A stretch of DNA of 64,000 bases from Costus lasius (lineage: Eukaryota; Streptophyta; Magnoliopsida; Zingiberales; Costaceae). The stretch spans positions 119,095,493-119,159,492 of the forward strand of contig CM050448.1 of NCBI GenBank assembly GCA_027563935.2. Direction: 5' to 3'. Under the pieces are notes generated by a model, which had not been told where the DNA came from, made no database searches, and saw nothing but the letters and a program-made list of their open reading frames with translations. Position numbers and translations under genes: made by a program. Of the stretch, positions 20,201 to 32,725 are shown in pieces; the stretch's first letter is position 1, and each line of letters opens with the position of its first letter.

Positions 20201-23200
20201 AACTATTTTATATCTCAGATGAATCAAATTCTATTGAGAAGAAAGTAGGAAAAAACTTATCAAATCTTGGAAGAAATGAATCGCTCACCAGTCAAACCCA
20301 TGACCACCGAAAGAAATCGTTCAGAGAGGAAAAGAGATGTCAATGCTCGGCTCTCAGCGCTTGATCGGAAGAGGAAGACGAAATGTCACAACCTCCACAT
20401 GGTGTTCCACGCCGAGGGCGATGAAGAAGGGAGATAACTCATCAATACTGCTCCAATCGTCGTAAACATGGCAGTTTCCAAATAGAATTAGGGATGGGAA
20501 AATAGCCAATCGGGGGAAGCTTTTTCTGGTGACCATTATATAATGTATGAAATTTTGCAGAAAACCCCACAACATCAAATTATTTACAATAGGCCCCTAT
20601 AAACATGCACATTTGAGTTGATTGATCTTTTCATTGCCTCTTGATAGGCAATTGCACAAGTTCGGACAGTATATTCTTATGTCGGCGAAAACAGAGCACT
20701 CGATTCCTACTCTGCAGCAATCCAGAACACCTTGAAGCTCGGCTACAAGGCAGGAATGGCGAAAGGCCTCAGCATCGGCTGCACTTACGGCATCGCCTGC
20801 ATGTCATGGGCGTTGGTCTTCTGGTACGCCGGCGTGTTCATCAGGAAGGGACAGACTGATGGCGGCAAGGCCTTCACTGCTATCTTTTCAGCCATCGTCG
20901 GTGGCATGTGAGTCTTCTAAATTCCACCAGCCCGATCACTATTTGTGGTTACTGTACAGGTAGCTCAAGGTCAACTACTGGAAATTTTCAGGAGTCTAGG
21001 ACAGTCAATGTCAAACCTAGGGGCCTTCAGCAAGGGCATGGCGGCCGGGTACAGGCTGCTCCTGGTTATCAGGCAGCAACCCACTGTCATGAAGGACCAA
21101 CTAGAGTCAAAGTGTTTGGCAGAAGTCAACGGGGAGATAGAATTCAAAGATGTGACTTTCAGCTACCCGTCGAGGCCCGAGGTCACCATCTTCAGAGATT
21201 TATCTCTTCGCTTTCCGGCAGGGAAGACAGTGGCTGTCGTTGGAGGAAGCGGCTCTGGGAAGAGTACTGTGGTGGCCTTGATAGAAAGATTTTATGATCC
21301 TAACCAGGGTACATAATTGGATCACAGCTATTTGACTTGATGGAATTTATTCCTAATTTTGCAGCTTCTTCTTCTTGATCTTGCTGTTGAAGGGCAAATT
21401 TTACTGGATAATGTGGACACAAAGACGCTGCAATTGAAATGGCTTAGAGAACAAATCGGCTTGGTGAATCAAGAACCTGCACTTTTTGCTACGACCATAC
21501 TCGAGAACATTCTGTACGGAAAATCTGATGCTACAATTGCTGAAATTGAAGCTGCTTCCTCTGCAGCTAATGCTTACAGTTTCATTTCACAGCTTCCAAA
21601 TGCTTACAATACCCAGGTGAGCGCAAGATAATCTATCTGATCACTCAGAATACACTGATGCTCGATTACAGAACGAATCCATGGATTATCTCCAGGTAGG
21701 AGAGAGAGGCGTGCAGCTGTCCGGAGGACAGAAGCAACGAATTGCAATTGCGCGAGCCATGCTGAAGAATCCAAAGATCCTCCTGCTGGATGAGGCTACC
21801 AGCGCCTTGGATGCGGGATCCGAGAGAGTTGTCCAGGAAGCTCTCGATCGGCTCATGGTCGGAAGAACCACCGTCGTCGTTGCACACAAGCTCTCAACTG
21901 TAAGGAACGCCCACATGATTGTGGTGATCCAGCAGGGGAGAGTTGTGGAAGCTGGAACCCATGAAGAACTTGTTGCCAGGGGGAGCGGCGGCGCCTACGC
22001 CACGCTGCTGCGCTTCCAGGAGATGGCGGGAAGCAGAGATCAGGGCGGCGGCCAATCCATTCTCCGTTCCCGCTCGACGAACCTGAGTCGCTCGCTCTCC
22101 ACGAAATCTCTGAGCCTTCGTTCTGGCAGCTCGAGGAAGCTGAGCTATCAGTACAGTACAGGGGCAGACGGCGGGATCGAGATGGTCTCAAACGCCGACC
22201 GGGAACGTCCAGCGCCGCGTGGCTATATGCTCAAGCTTCTGAAGCTGAATTCGCCTGAATGGCGTTACACTGCCATGGGCGCCACTGGATCAGTCCTTTC
22301 TGGCTTCATAGGTCCAATCTTTGCCATTGTGATGGGCTATATGATTGAGGTTTTCTACTACAGGGATCTACATGCTATGGAGAGGAAGACGAGGGTGTAT
22401 GTCTTCATCTACATTGGCACAGGGATCTATGCAGTCGTTGCTTATCTAGTGCAGCATTACTTCTTTGGTATCACTGGAGAAAATCTTACCTCCAGGGTGA
22501 GAAGCTTGATGCTTGCAGGTACATGAACTGATCTCTTCCAGAGACTAGCTGTAGCTAATCTTTTCTTCTTCCTCTCAAGCTGCTGAATGTTTGGCGCAGC
22601 TATTTTGAGGAATGAAGTGGGTTGGTTCGACGAGGAGGAGAACAATTCAAGCCTTTTGACTGCGCGTTTGGCCAATGATGCGGCCGACGTGAAGCCTGCA
22701 GTTGCTGAGAGGATCTCGGTCATCCTGCAGAACGCGACCTCACTTCTGACCTCCTTCGTCGTCGCCTTTGTGGTCGAGTGGCGCATTGCTGTTATCATCC
22801 TGGCCACCTTCCCTCTTCTGGTTCTTGCCGACTTCTCTCAGGTAAATTTGATGTCGGGATTGATTGATTGATCCAATTGTATAGCTCTCTGACAATATAG
22901 ATTTGTTGTTTCTGATCATGGATGTCTTCCTCATCAGCAACTCTCGCTCAAGGGTTTCGCCGGCGACACTGCCAAGGCCCACGCCAAGACCAGCATGATC
23001 GCAGGGGAGGCCGTGAGCAACATTCGCACAGTAGCCGCCTTCAACGCGCAGGACAAGATTCTCTCCCTCTTCCGGCACGAGCTTCGAGGCCCCCAGCGAC
23101 GCAGCCTACGCCGGAGCCAGACGTCTGGGTTCCTCTACGGCCTCTCGCAGCTCGCCCTTTATGCCACGCAGGCCTTCATCCTCTGGTATGGCGCCCGCCT

Positions 23201-24149
23201 CGTCCGCTCCGGCGCCTCCACCTTCTCCAAGGTTATCAAGGTGTTCGTCGTCCTTGTTATCACAGCCAACACCGTCGCCGAGACCGTCAGCCTCACCCCC
23301 GAGATCGTCCGCGGCGGCGAGTCCATCCGCTCCGTCTTCTCCATCCTCAACCGCGGCACCAGAATAGACCCTGACGACCCTGAGGCCGAGCCCGTCGACT
23401 CCGTCCGCGGCGACATCGAGCTGCGCTACGTCGACTTCGCCTATCCGTCCCGGCCCGACGTCCCCGTCTTCACGAACTTCAGCCTCCGGATCCGCCGTGG
23501 CCGGAGCCAGGCCCTCGTCGGCCCCAGCGGCTCCGGTAAGAGCACCGTGCTTGCGCTGATCGAGCGGTTCTACGACCCCACGGCCGGGAGGGTCACCATC
23601 GACGGCAAGGACCTGAGGCGGCTCAACCTGAAGTCGCTCCGGCGGCACATCGGGCTGGTGCAGCAGGAGCCGGCGCTATTCGCGGCCAGCATCTTGGAGA
23701 ACATCGCGTACGGTAAGGATGGCGCGAGCGAAGAGGAGGTGATCGCGGCGGCCCAGGCGGCGAACGCGCATGGGTTCGTGAGCGAGCTGCCGGAGGGGTA
23801 CAAGACAGCGGTAGGGGAGCGGGGGGTGCAGCTGTCGGGTGGGCAGAAGCAGAGGATCGCGATAGCGAGGGCGGTGCTGAAGGACCCAGCGGTGCTGCTG
23901 CTGGACGAGGCGACGAGCGCGCTGGACGCGGAGTCGGAAAACGTGGTGCAGGAGGCGCTGGAGCGACTGATGAAGGGGCGCAGCACCGTGGTGGTGGCCC
24001 ACCGGCTGTCCATCGTGCGGGGAGTGGACGCCATCGCCGTGGTGCAGGACGGCCGCGTGGTGGAGCAAGGGAGCCACGCCGAGCTCGTGGCCCGCCCCGA
24101 CGGTGCGTACTCCCGGCTGTTGGAGCTGCAGAGGCATCAAGCTTGTTGA
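17217..24149 (+). CDS. ABCB19: ABCB19-type auxin efflux transporter (MDR/P-glycoprotein)
   Basis: Full-size plasma-membrane ABC transporter (TMD-NBD-TMD-NBD); the Arabidopsis counterpart exports auxin in polar transport. Ten exons: 17217-17465, 17581-17635, 17782-17957, 18029-18229, 20648-20907, 20992-21308, 21393-21616, 21696-22518, 22600-22841, 22938-24149. They join in frame to 1253 codons, so 1252 residues, which I recall as the Arabidopsis ABCB19 length. NBD1 has Walker [10 protein letters not shown] (about 398), LSGGQKQR (about 501) and [15 protein letters not shown]2 has GPSGSGKST (about 1044), LSGGQKQR and [12 protein letters not shown]. Subfamily-typical stretches include [31 protein letters not shown] and [12 protein letters not shown]. 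The NBD1 His-loop reads AHKLST; AHRLST or AHRLCT is common. The start is MADGKK. Intron 4 (18230-20647) is 2.4 kb and repeat-bearing. No break seen. A young LTR element abuts the promoter. Confidence 0.96.
18706..18797. repeat. TA/GT-rich microsatellite in ABCB19 intron 4
   Basis: Interrupted TATATATATG/GTGTGTATATAT tract. Confidence 0.85.
18801..19138. repeat. Tandem duplication, about 172-bp unit, in ABCB19 intron 4
   Basis: Unit 1 starts GAAAAATAAGTCTTATCACA at 18801; unit 2 starts GAAAAATAAGTCCTATCACA at 18973. They run in parallel through CATCAAGTTGTTCATT, GTGTCATTCTAATTTCCTGT and ATCTAAGAACCCCAATATTA to CCTAGTAGTAA with few differences. The rest of the intron to 20647 is AT-rich with no gene recognised. 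Confidence 0.8.
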
Positions 24150-25322
24150 CGTGACAGTAAAAGGACAAAAAAGATCCATACCTTTGAGGATTTGACATTG
24201 CGGAAATGGAATTGAATTGATAATTCATAATTTGATAATGATAGGTTTTCTTGGGAGAAATTTGGTACGCAGCTTAACTCTCCTTGGGTAACCTCGTTTC
24301 TGATTTTTTTTAAAAAAAATTAATTTTTTTTTATAAAAATAATCTACGCATCTCAAACTATCCAATAATACTAATATTATTATAAATAAGATTATACACA
24401 ATATAAGAAATTAATTTAAATATTTTATATAAAAAATAAAAATAAATAATATTTTATTTTTAAAAAATATTTAAGTTTATTTTTTATTATGTATAATTTT
24501 GTTCATAACAATATTGGCATACCCAAGTTAGAAATTTCCTCCGTTATCTTGTGTTTCGTTTTATTTTTTTTATAAAGGAATATTTTTATCACTCATGAAT
24601 ATAAGTTTAATCGAATCAAATCTTGTCTATTATCTTTTTTTCTAGTAATTATTTAAATTTTAATTCAGCATATTGAAATCAAATATAAACGGCTTTTGGC
24701 TTTGAATTAAAGCTAAATCTTGAATCTTTAATATAAATTGCATTGAATGGGGTTGCTTAAACTTTGACATAGACTATGAGACCACACATTGACTCATTAA
24801 ATAGGAATTAGATGAACCGAAGAATGCTTGCTATTGAATGAGGTTAGCTGAAACTTCACTAGGAGGCCAACTCCATAAGTGGTGGTCACGTTAGATTATG
24901 CTATGGTTTTTCCATTGCTTTTGTGCAAGTAACCTTCACAATCTTTCTTAAACAATCATAATCATTAAATTATGTACCCCCTTTCTTTAGTATTGAATTA
25001 ATGGCGCATTAACTCAATAGAAATCCTAAACAAAAGTACTATTTAAATTCGATATATGAAGGTGCATCAATACAATTAGATACTTATTTGATCTCAAACA
25101 CCTAACACTCTCGAGCAAGTGATATTTGTAAAATCATTTTTTTTAAAATATATATCTCGATGAAGAAGATGAAGAATGAAAACAAAAATAGCAGAGAAAA
25201 CCAGTTTTAAGGATTAAAGAAGCTAAATGTACCTCTCAAAAAATCTCTTTTTATCTTTTCTTCAAATGCCTCCATCTCTTTACTGTGCAAATAGTGTTGG
25301 TTTTGGCAATTTGTCGAACACC
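24150..25322. other. Intergenic region between convergent ABCB19 and GRX-like genes
   Basis: Very AT-rich; presumably holds both 3' UTRs. No coding sequence, tRNA or clear transposon end seen. Confidence 0.5.
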
Positions 25323-26639
25323 TTAGCAGCAGCAGAGCGGGCACCGAACGAGCCCGTTCTCATTGCATTCCGGACACCTGCGGAACCCGCCCAACTCCAC
25401 CCCCTCCTCGTCCATGTACACCTTGCAGCTCCCGGAGCATGCCTCGCATGGCACGAATCTCATATCGCCGCAGCCCTCGCAGGCCACATGGCCGCCGCAG
25501 CCCTTCCCCGCCGGCGCCATTTCGCAGCATTCCAAGAACTTTCCCAGCCTCCCAACCTCGTGCAGCTGCCGCACCTCCTCCGCCCCGCCCAGGTAGATCC
25601 CGTCGGCGAAGACCCTCGGCAGGCAGTTGCCGCCGTAGCCCGGACCCAGTATGTCAACAAGCTCCGCCTTGAACCCCGCGTGCATCGACACGTCCCTCTC
25701 GTCGACGCGCACGCCGTAGCCTTTGAGGATCATGCTCACGGCCCAACAGTCCTCGTAGGTCTTCCGTATCCCGCGGAGGCTGGTGAAGTAGAGCACCGCC
25801 TTGCCCTCCCCGCCGGGAGGGCACTTGTAGGAAGGCGCCACTTTTGCCGGTCTGGCGCCGCTGAGTGTCCTCCTAGCGTCAATTTTTCGCTGGAACTCGT
25901 TGATCCGAGTTCGAACGATGGAGATGGATTTGGGAGATTCAAATAATTCCTCCATTTCTTCTTCTTCTTCTTCTTCCTCTTCCTCGTTCTCCTCCTCTTG
26001 CTCTTCCTCTTCCTCGCCAGGCTCTGGGTATGGATCATTTAGGGCTTTGCGGAAGGATGACAGTATCTCCGGGTCGAAATCGGAGAATACGGAGTCGTCC
26101 GGGCTAAGCTCCATCCACTCCGGCTTCGGCGAGGAGAATCTGCTCGAGAGCTCGGATTCAGGAGATGAATGGTGGGCATCGAGCGAGGGGCGGAAGGAGA
26201 AGGAACGGGTGACGGTGACGGGGCGGAGGTGAAGGGGGCTGGTGTCCTCAAGGCCGGCCATGAGCTCCCAGGCGTTAATGACCTCCGGCTCGTTGGGAGG
26301 CGTCACCGTCGGAGTCATAGGAATCCGGCGCTCAGTCTTCTCGGACCAAGTCTTGGCGCGGCCGAGCTCCCTCCCAACGACAGCCTGAGTCCCAGATGGC
26401 GGTTGCAGGAGGTGGATCGCGCTCTTCCTCGCGGACTCGTCGTTAGAGCTGAGGTAACCCTGCTCAAGCACCAGGGAGCCGAGGGTGGAGGAGGTGAGGG
26501 CGACGGCGTGGTGGCCATCCCTAGTCCGGCTACGGGCCGCCGCGGTGGCGTAATCAACTGGGAGCGAATGGCAGCAAGCATAGGCACTGGGGCTCCGCCC
26601 GCGGCTGCGGCGGAGTTGCTTGGAGCCCGTGCAACCCAT
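25323..26639 (-). CDS. Glutaredoxin-like protein with C-terminal CxxC zinc-ribbon (At5g39865 type)
   Basis: Intronless, 438 residues. Start chosen at MGCTGSK, since this group begins MGC...K and the N-terminal Gly-Cys fits N-myristoylation and palmitoylation; an upstream in-frame ATG at 26702 would hide that motif. Residues about 1-275 are low complexity, with an acidic run (mostly Glu, about 213-240). Glutaredoxin fold at about 280-372: KAVLYFTSLRGIRKTYEDC, then RVDERDVSMHAGFKAEL, LPRVFADGIYLGGAEEV and GKFLECC. The usual CPYC/CCxC active site is replaced by RGIRKTYEDC, a feature of this subfamily, so classical dithiol activity is doubtful. The last about 50 residues hold four CxxC pairs (CEGC, CEAC, CPEC, CPLC) that probably bind zinc. 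The biochemical role of this subfamily is not established. Confidence 0.92.
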   Translation of the reverse strand: MGCTGSKQLRRSRGRSPSAYACCHSLPVDYATAAARSRTRDGHHAVALTSSTLGSLVLEQGYLSSNDESARKSAIHLLQPPSGTQAVVGRELGRAKTWSEKTERRIPMTPTVTPPNEPEVINAWELMAGLEDTSPLHLRPVTVTRSFSFRPSLDAHHSSPESELSSRFSSPKPEWMELSPDDSVFSDFDPEILSSFRKALNDPYPEPGEEEEEQEEENEEEEEEEEEEMEELFESPKSISIVRTRINEFQRKIDARRTLSGARPAKVAPSYKCPPGGEGKAVLYFTSLRGIRKTYEDCWAVSMILKGYGVRVDERDVSMHAGFKAELVDILGPGYGGNCLPRVFADGIYLGGAEEVRQLHEVGRLGKFLECCEMAPAGKGCGGHVACEGCGDMRFVPCEACSGSCKVYMDEEGVELGGFRRCPECNENGLVRCPLCCC

Positions 26640-29287
26640 GGCGGAAGGAAACCGGCGAAATCTCTGCGACACTTGGGCTGATCTGAATAAAACTGACAGC
26701 AAGATTTAGCAGCTCTTTTGGAGGCAATTGGGGTTGCCGCAGGCGTTGCCAGATCCAAAAAACGTAATCTTCAGGAACATTCCTGGAGACTCCTCTTTCG
26801 CATTTCTCGATGACGAGGAAGCCCAAACGAACAAAATCTCTCTCGATTTGAGCGACCAAAACAGAACACAAAACAATGAATTCAGTCACAATCTCAGAAA
26901 CCACATACTGAAAACAGGATCAAGTTGAAAGCAATTCAAGGAGCGACAGAACTGAATCCACCGAAGAAATGAACACAGCAGCAATCTTGAAAACTCAAAG
27001 AAAAAGTTTCGATTTTGATCCAGTAAACCGATTAAAGGTGGCAGCTTGACAAGGGAAGAAACTCTTGTCAGATTTAAATGGAATTAAATTGTAACCAGCT
27101 CAACAGTAACGACTGAGAATGTACACATTAAAAATAACAAGAGGAAGAACGGGTCGTTCACCAAAGAAAGCAAGAGCGGAAGAAGAAGAAGAAACTGCCG
27201 CCCATCACGACGAAGAAATCAGAACCAAAATCAAACGCGTGCTGGAGTCAAATGGAAGAAAGCATCATCCAAATCCTTCTGGGAAGTAGACATTTTCCTT
27301 TGACCTTTCTTTACACCCACGACCCACCCAACCAATTCCAAGCCCTCTCTCCCTCTCTCTCTCTACCAGAAAAGTGAGAGCTTTGAAGGTGGCCACCGGA
27401 GAGGGACAGGAGTGACGCCGTTGTCTACTGGTGCCCTGGGACTACGTGGCACGAAAGAGAAGGAGCAAAATGCTGAATGGTAAACGCAGAAGAGTTGGCG
27501 ATCTTAGACGACATAGCGTGTGGGGGCGGATACGGGTAGAGGGTTATTCACGTCTTCGTACGTGCGCGCGCGCGCGAGGGAGACGGTGTATTAAGTATTA
27601 AATAAATGGATTATATTAATAAGGAAATTATTAAAAACATAGAGGGAGAAAACATAAATTTGACGAGGAGTTGAGGGCAGAAGTACACTCACCGACTCCT
27701 GTCTAATTTTATATTAGTCAATTAGTTATGGTCTTTTTGAAAAAAATACTGAATAATTTTTATCCATCAAAAGATAAGTATTTGATCAAAATTATATTAT
27801 CAATAACTAAAATCTAGAGGTCAAAGACCATCAATCCCTAAGTGGATTGCATTCAAAATTGTGAGGTGCATGAGGCCACATTGATAATTGATGCAATTTA
27901 AGTTTTTTTTTTCACAATTCTAGAAAATAAAATGTCTCTAAAGCATGAAAGAAAATGGAAAATAAGCACCAAATTGATCATTATTAGTAGTATTAATTAT
28001 GTTGCCCAAAGCTAGGGATGCTAAGGCCCTAAGGCTTTGATGGTAACCCTTAATTAAGATTTCGTTTGGTTCCAAATGTGGTAGGTGGTGCTCCAAATAG
28101 AATGGCCCCTAAATGATTGTATCATCTTTTATCAATTATTTCTTTTCTCTTTCAATGGATTTGATGTGATTGCCAATCAACTATACAACAATGGATTTGA
28201 TTGTCCAAATTTTGTCTCTTTTCAAGATAATTTATCAAATAATCTTTTTGGTGGATAATTTATAACTACTATCCAAAGTATTAAAATAAAAAATCCAAAT
28301 AAAATATCCTACCTTAATAGTTCGTATGTACCTAATGTCAACTCCGAAGCTTATGACTTGCATGATACAAGAGTGGCCACTAACATGCTATTGCTTTAGT
28401 ATCGAGCCGATCTATATAGCCCCTAGTGTAGGCAACTGCACTATATGTGCTCTCACTAGCATATATGTGATTTTGAATTCATTCCATAATCATATAAGTT
28501 TATTGGACTCTCATTTAATGCTGACTTACTACCTTTTAGTAGTTAGTGACATTGTAAACTCAATTATGAATTTGTTTGACATAGTTAAAATTTTTAATTT
28601 TTATTGATTGAAAAAGTACTAATTAAAAAGTAACTATTTAAAAATTTTAAGGTATTTAGATAAAATAAAATTTTTTGACTAAACATCAGTTTTGATTAGG
28701 CAAAAGTAGTAGGTGGTAGCTTTTCAAAAATATAGTTAATTCTAAGTTTCAAACCTAAAAACTGCCCAATATCCAAACTTCTAAAATTCTACTTCTAAAA
28801 TCAATTTTTACAAATATATTTTTACAATCAGTAGAACCAGCTAAACAGCTGCGCGAAACGCCCCTATGATCCATTAAGATGAAGAGTGGGACAGCACGTG
28901 ACATGATGGCTAAGAACGGCAATGCCAACTTCTTTTCACATGCCGACCTTCATTGGAATGTGATGTGATCCATTTCAATGCAAAAAGGTACACAAACATT
29001 TACGCATCTTACTTTAACAACCTTTAATTAATAACAAATTAGTTCAATAAAAAAGTATCCTAGGCCATTTTAGATGTTTTCTTATAATTTAATAGATTAA
29101 TTTAAATAACTAAATTGTTTATGTTGGAATTTAAAATTAAAACTTTTTTTTATTTTTTATTTTAATTATATTTTATTTAATTTATTTGCTATTTTAATTT
29201 TAGCAAGGCTGTTAGGGGCATATTTATGGTAGCTGTCGGATTTAATCCAACGATTCTAACTGTGAAAGTTTAGTCTATAAATTAGCA
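26640..29287. other. Promoter/leader of the GRX-like gene and AT-rich intergenic DNA
   Basis: 26640-27600 is likely the GRX-like gene's leader and promoter, with a CT run near 27345-27366 and a CGCGCGCGCG tract near 27563-27575. From 27600 to 29287 the DNA is AT-rich and I recognise no gene or element. Confidence 0.5.
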
Positions 29288-29292
29288 TCTGA
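29288..29292. repeat. Target-site duplication TCTGA (left)
   Basis: TCTGA before the LTR, repeated exactly at 32726-32730. Confidence 0.9.
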
Positions 29293-32200
29293 TGTAACGC
29301 CCTCGATTTTTCTGAATTATGATTTAAGGTTAGAAATTCTGTTTCTGTATTTTTATCTGTTAAAATTTTGGGATTTTTGCCTAAGTGTAGGAATTTTTCC
29401 TACAGGGCAAAAATAATTATTTTGGTTGGGGATTCGAACCCTCAACCTTGATTCTTTGCTCCTGGAATTCTTTCCACCATGGTGGCGCATATTTCTGATA
29501 TTATTAGAGTGGCGCAGGGTGGTTAAGCCCAGGTAAGCCCATAAAACCGATTTTTCACTTAAGTTAACTGGGTTATTGGATCTTGGATCCGTTTGGAGTG
29601 GGAGAAAAAGAGAAATATCGTGAGAGCTCCTCTCCCTCACGATTTTTGTTGTTTTCTTGCCCTAGCCGCCTGTGGTTGTCGCCCCTTACTGTGTTTGGCG
29701 CCTCCTGCAAATTTCTGACGCTGGTGGTGGCAGACTGGTGGTGGACGAAGTTCCTGGAGATCCCTGACCCTCTGTTGTGGCGTTTTTTTTTTCTGTGGGC
29801 GATTTTCGGTGAGTAATTCGATCCTAAGGAGTCTAATCCTATTTGCAATAATTATCTGTATGAACCAAAAATCTGCAAGTAGATCCTGTGTTTTTCTATT
29901 CTATAGGTCAGATCTGAATATGCATGATGATTCAGAAATTTTGTCTTGCTGAAAATTATAGTCGCCAATCTGACCTTACTGTGCTTTAACCTCAATATCT
30001 CATGATCTATAGATCCAAATCACACGAAACAAATTTTGTATGAAACTAGATTCGCTCAGCTTTGATTCTTATGTAATATCGACCACATCTGAACTATATT
30101 CGTGTTGCAATCGGCATTGTTATATAACTTACGAAATCTGTTTTCTGAAAATCTAGAATCTTGACCCTTTTGTGTTCGAACTCTCGTATCTCCCTAGGTA
30201 TAACTCGAAATCCTGTGAAACCAGTTTTATTAGACCATAGGCTTGAAGAGCTTCATTTTGACTCCCATAACGCCTATTTTCGATTAGTTATTGGATCTGA
30301 AATATATGTCGTAATTCTGATATATGAATCTGTTTTCTTGAAATCTGAAATTCTGACCATCCTATGTTCGAACCCTTATATCTTCCTGCCTACAATTCGA
30401 AATCTTGTGAAACCAGTTTTATTGGAAACTAGATTCAGAGAGCTTCATTTTGAATACAATATTGACTAGCTTTGGTTCGAAATTGGACCAAAAATATATG
30501 TTGCAATCCGACAATATAAATCTGCTATGTTTTGGTTAGACGAATATTCCCTTGTGAGAAAAATTTATCCTGTATGGTTTAATCTCTTAAATTGTGATCT
30601 GTAGTTCTTCTAAAATTTATTTGCTTGATGAGAAATTTTAGAGAAAACAAAATTGGGGATTTAACTAAGAACTTAGGAATTTTCGAAAATCATGGTTCAA
30701 GCCAATTTTGGGGGCTTTTGTCAATTTTCCTCACGAACGTGTAATTAAAATTATCTGTAGTGGGGGACTGAAATTATTTACATGAAATTTGTACGTTCTG
30801 TTAAGGTTCTGAAACTGGCGCCCCTTACAGTAATTTTATAGCTCACGGTTTTAGGAATTTTGAGGAAATTATTTCATGAATAGTTTTTGTTCTATGTTTA
30901 ATTGTTTGTTATGTGAATATTTTCTGTTCTGTTTATATGTTGTGAATTTTCTGAAAACTTTGAATGTGTTATAACCTTTGTGAGAACATAGACTGGTCTG
31001 ACATGAATTAAGGATAGTTGCATGAAATCTAAGGAATTCACTCATATATTACTTCTGGTTGATGGTAAGAATTATGAAGTGTGTTCAGCTTTGATTTTCT
31101 GCAAATTGTAATTTGTTAAGGACTGGATATTGGGGTGTGTCATTTTCTGGTTTGTCAGACTTTGGGCATGATGTAAGAATTAAGTAGTGGTTGGTCCTAC
31201 TCCTCCGTTTCAGTATAATCTGTTCTGTAAAATTATGCCCTAGTGTAGCACTCTTCTGTGTTCTTACCCTCCTTCTGTGGCGTTGTAATGGTGCTGATAG
31301 TCTACTACGACCCTTGAGATACTATTTCTGTTCCGTTATAGGTATTGGAGGCCAGAGTGCCACGTCCTGACAAGACGGGGGCCACCCACTGATACCTCCT
31401 CTACCATTCTGTTCTGGGTATTGGAGACCAGAGTGCCACGTCCTGACAAGACGGGGGCCATCCACTGATACCTCCTCTACCATTCTGTTCTGGGTATTGG
31501 AGACCAGAGTGCCACGTCCTGACAAGACGGGGGCCACCCACTGATACCTCCTCTACCATTCTGTTCTGGGTATTGGAGACCAGAGTGCCACGTCCTGACA
31601 AGACGGGGGCCACCCACTGATACCTCCTCTACCATTCTGTTCTGGGTTTTGGAGGCCAGAGTGCCACGTCCTGACAAGACGGGGGCCACCCACTGATACC
31701 TCCTCTACCATTCTGTTTCTGATATGCATGCATGTCTCGTCCTCGGCAGAGGTGGGGTCAGACCTTCTGTGGTCATCAGGCCTTCTGTGGCCTTTCTGTT
31801 TCCGATGTAGACTATCCGTTTGGATTCTGAAAATTCTGATTTTCTGTCTGTCAGTTCTGATTTCTGTAGTTCTGTTTCGATCTGTATTATAGATGTGTTA
31901 GGCAGTGTGTTTAGTAGGGAGGGGTTGGTATACTTATATCCTACTGCATGCTTGATGCCTAATGTTATAATGTATCTGTATTTGATTATGTTTTGTTTCT
32001 GATATGTGTGTGCATGTTAAGTTGATTTATCTTATCTGTTACAAAAATGTATTTCAACTTATGCATGATATTTTTGATGTGTACTATGGATGGCTTTTAG
32101 TATCTTTTACTCACTGAGCTTTTTAGCTCACCCCCGTTGTTTAAATGTTTTCAGGTGAAACATTGGGACAGTGATCGCTACAGCTAATTAACGAATTTAC

Positions 32201-32725
32201 TGTGATGCTAATGTTTTATTTAATTTCTAAGAGTTGTCTTCTAAAAATCTGTCAGGCCTGCGTGCCTAACTTAATTATATGATACGTTTTATCTCCTGAG
32301 GGCTTATGCCTGTTTTCAGGATATTATATTATAATTGTCTCGTTTTAATTGTTAGATACGAGTTTTGGATTCGTGAGATTTGAAATTATTCTTATTCTGA
32401 AATGTCCGATTTGAGAGTTATTGTTCTTATTCCGCAATATATCTGAATTTGTGTTTTCCACATATGTGTAGTGTGGACATCTGTTTTATTCCAGGATATG
32501 CGTGTCTGTGCAGCAGTAAATTATTATACTTGCTGTCGGATTTTCTGGATTTCTGGATTTCTATTTCCTAGTAAATCGATCCTATTCAGTTCTGTGCGGT
32601 TTTCAGTTCCGTAGTAATGTCCTTCGATGCCGCTTTCTTCTTGTGTTTTAATGGAAGAGTAAAAATTTTTGAAACCCCGTATTTTACTTGTATGCGTGTG
32701 GGGTGTGATTCTGAGGGACGTTACA
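29293..32725 (+). mobile_element. Solo LTR, 3433 bp, Ty3/gypsy (Tekay/Retand-like)
   Basis: Starts TGTAACGCCCTCGATTT and ends TGAGGGACGTTACA, with a perfect TCTGA duplication. The region near 32105-32165 (TACTCACTGAGC...TAGCTCACCCCCGTTGT...TTTTCAGGTGAA) is the text I associate with long LTRs of plant chromovirus/Tekay elements. No PBS, PPT or coding domain is present, so it is a solo LTR. It carries five 76-bp tandem repeats (31341-31720). The family name is from memory of LTR style; the LTR call itself rests on ends plus TSD. Confidence 0.9.
31341..31720. repeat. Five tandem 76-bp repeats inside the solo LTR
   Basis: Units start at 31341, 31417, 31493, 31569 and 31645, each beginning GGTATTGGAGRCCAGAGTGC (the last GGTTTTGG) and ending near CTCTACCATTCTGTTCTG. 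Units differ by only a few bases. They yield overlapping minus-strand frames that are not genes. Confidence 0.95.

Noticed and set aside
23106..24228. Long minus-strand frames opposite ABCB19 exon 10
   Set aside because: Antisense shadows of a GC-rich coding exon; the sense strand has clear ABC motifs.
29427..29446. tRNA/SINE-like B box (GGGTTCGAATCCC on the minus strand)
   Set aside because: No matching A box, acceptor stem or anticodon arm at the right spacing, and it sits inside the solo LTR.
31322..31689. Three overlapping 70-residue minus-strand frames
   Set aside because: Shadows of the 76-bp tandem repeat inside the solo LTR.
31341..31720. CRISPR-like regular repeats
   Set aside because: Direct head-to-tail 76-bp units without variable spacers, in a plant LTR.
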